A stretch of 64,000 nt of DNA from positions 101,615-165,614 of the forward strand of contig NZ_LXYG01000015.1 of assembly GCF_001650905.1 (NCBI RefSeq). Reading direction: 5' to 3'. Below the pieces are notes generated by a model. The model worked only from the letters and a program-made list of their open reading frames with translations, was not told the DNA's origin and searched no databases. The stretch comes from Balneola sp. EhC07. Lineage in GTDB: Bacteria > Bacteroidota > Rhodothermia > Balneolales > Balneolaceae. Below, piece after piece: positions 63,386-64,000 of this stretch (position 1 is its first letter; each line of letters opens with the position of its first letter). The translations under genes were made by a program, and so were the position numbers.

Positions 63386-63418
63386 ATCGGTCGGACGGCT
63401 TAGAGCCGTCTGACCGAT
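63386..63418. repeat. Strong isolated hairpin (15-bp stem)
   Basis: The arms atcggtcggacggct (63386-63400) and agccgtctgaccgat (63404-63418) pair with one mismatch around a three-base loop. It lies in the 256-base gap between the DUF6090 gene and the last gene and has no following T-run, so it is more REP-like than a terminator. The gap holds nothing else I can support. Confidence 0.75.
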
Positions 63419-63516
63419 AAGTAGTAAAATGTCATTGCTTCCAAAAAGTAGGGGAGTACTTTGGAACGTCCAATACTGATCGTGAAAGAAATCAACTCAA
63501 TGTTGAATCACGTTTT

Positions 63517-63972
63517 TTATTGGGTAAGTTCCTTATTCCTAGTTTTAAAATAAACGTAAAAACTCAAAATGATTGCTAATGAAGAAACAATCGTCATCAC
63601 AGTTCCCGGTACGAAATTCACAAACCCACCCAGATCCATAAAAAGGAAATAACCTAAATCTGCAAGTCCGCCGGTAATAGCTGCAAGGAAAATTGCATTT
63701 CGGTTTCCTTTCCACACAAAGAATGCTGCAATGAAAGTCACGATCCCAATCCAAAAAAGGTTGAATCCGTGTTGTCCAATTATTGCTCCTGATGCTTCTG
63801 AATATTCCATCTGTACAAGACTTGGTTCAACTGCATCTGCAATACCTGCCACAGAGGAAGAAATATCATTAGTTAAAACTCCTTTCATGGTCATTATTCC
63901 GGCTAATATGTGAACAATGCCCCAGATGATCCACAAGATTGAAGAGGCCTTTAGCAGTATAGAAGTTTTCAT
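63517..63972 (-). CDS. Small four-TM membrane protein
   Basis: 151 residues with four predicted membrane helices (about 8-30, 67-89, 93-112 and 120-142) and a short polar loop (DAVEPSLVQMEYSEASGAIIGQHG). I do not recognise a named family with confidence; similar small proteins are common in Bacteroidota as hypothetical integral membrane proteins. The start codon is 28 bases from the window edge, so the upstream context is not visible. Confidence 0.7.
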   Translation of the reverse strand: MKTSILLKASSILWIIWGIVHILAGIMTMKGVLTNDISSSVAGIADAVEPSLVQMEYSEASGAIIGQHGFNLFWIGIVTFIAAFFVWKGNRNAIFLAAITGGLADLGYFLFMDLGGFVNFVPGTVMTIVSSLAIILSFYVYFKTRNKELTQ

Positions 63973-64000
63973 TTTGTTTGTGATTTATAACTTATGAAAT

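Overview
The window reads as an ordinary chromosomal stretch of a member of the Bacteroidota/Balneolota side of the FCB group, most likely a Balneolaceae-like bacterium (inference; there is no rRNA here to test it). The signs are a C-terminal sorting domain opening with the motif NYPNPFNPTT, many lipoproteins and secreted proteins with short '...VAQ/AQ' signal peptides, an ssb-gldE gene pair, DUF3857/transglutaminase and DUF6090 proteins, a moderately AT-rich base composition, and few Shine-Dalgarno sequences. Several genes appear to start with TTG or GTG.

Layout. 1-337 holds a 131-bp tandem repeat. 344-2436 carries a DUF3109 protein and rpoN (sigma-54). 2437-14720 is an accessory block: three related secreted beta-propeller proteins, then two RND permeases around a single periplasmic adaptor. 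The block is bounded and punctuated by copies of one dispersed repeat family and contains a minisatellite. 14726-19263 (minus) is a housekeeping run: pgsA-pgpA-pyrE-miaB and a membrane protein. 19343-23488 (plus) is cinA, an outer-membrane protein and ftsX, converging on a Fur-family regulator. 24186-27053 is an acyl-CoA synthetase with a beta-propeller protein. 27050-29659 (minus) is cysteine desulfurase, a LOG protein, DUF1499 and a small membrane protein. 29772-33524 (minus) is a 1250-residue secreted protein with a sorting domain.

33689-44535 holds pgk and a duplicated two-gene module. Each module has a secreted DUF3857 protein with a defective transglutaminase domain, overlapping by 11 nt a lipoprotein whose transglutaminase site looks intact. 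A secreted S1/P1 nuclease and a secreted DinB-fold protein lie between the modules on the other strand. 44645-52852 is ssb, gldE, murB, an M48 protease lipoprotein, a ParB-like small protein, pdxB, a lipoprotein and a pyrimidine nucleoside phosphorylase.

52925-58902 is the most interesting unit: a six-gene plus-strand run of PspA, a second shorter PspA-tail-like protein, a membrane-anchored coiled-coil protein, an enoyl-CoA hydratase, a CNNM/CBS membrane protein, and an AAA+ ATPase whose N-terminal half looks like an ATPase fold without a P-loop. PspA belongs to the ESCRT-III superfamily, so a co-transcribed AAA+ ATPase suggests a membrane-remodelling or membrane-repair system. This is inference from gene order.

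58903-63972 is lower-density: a gene interrupted by one in-frame TGA and flanked by paired hairpin repeats, a class-C-type serine hydrolase, a YdeI-type protein, a Gfo/Idh/MocA oxidoreductase, a DUF6090 protein and a small membrane protein. No tRNA, rRNA, transposase, integrase or CRISPR array was seen.
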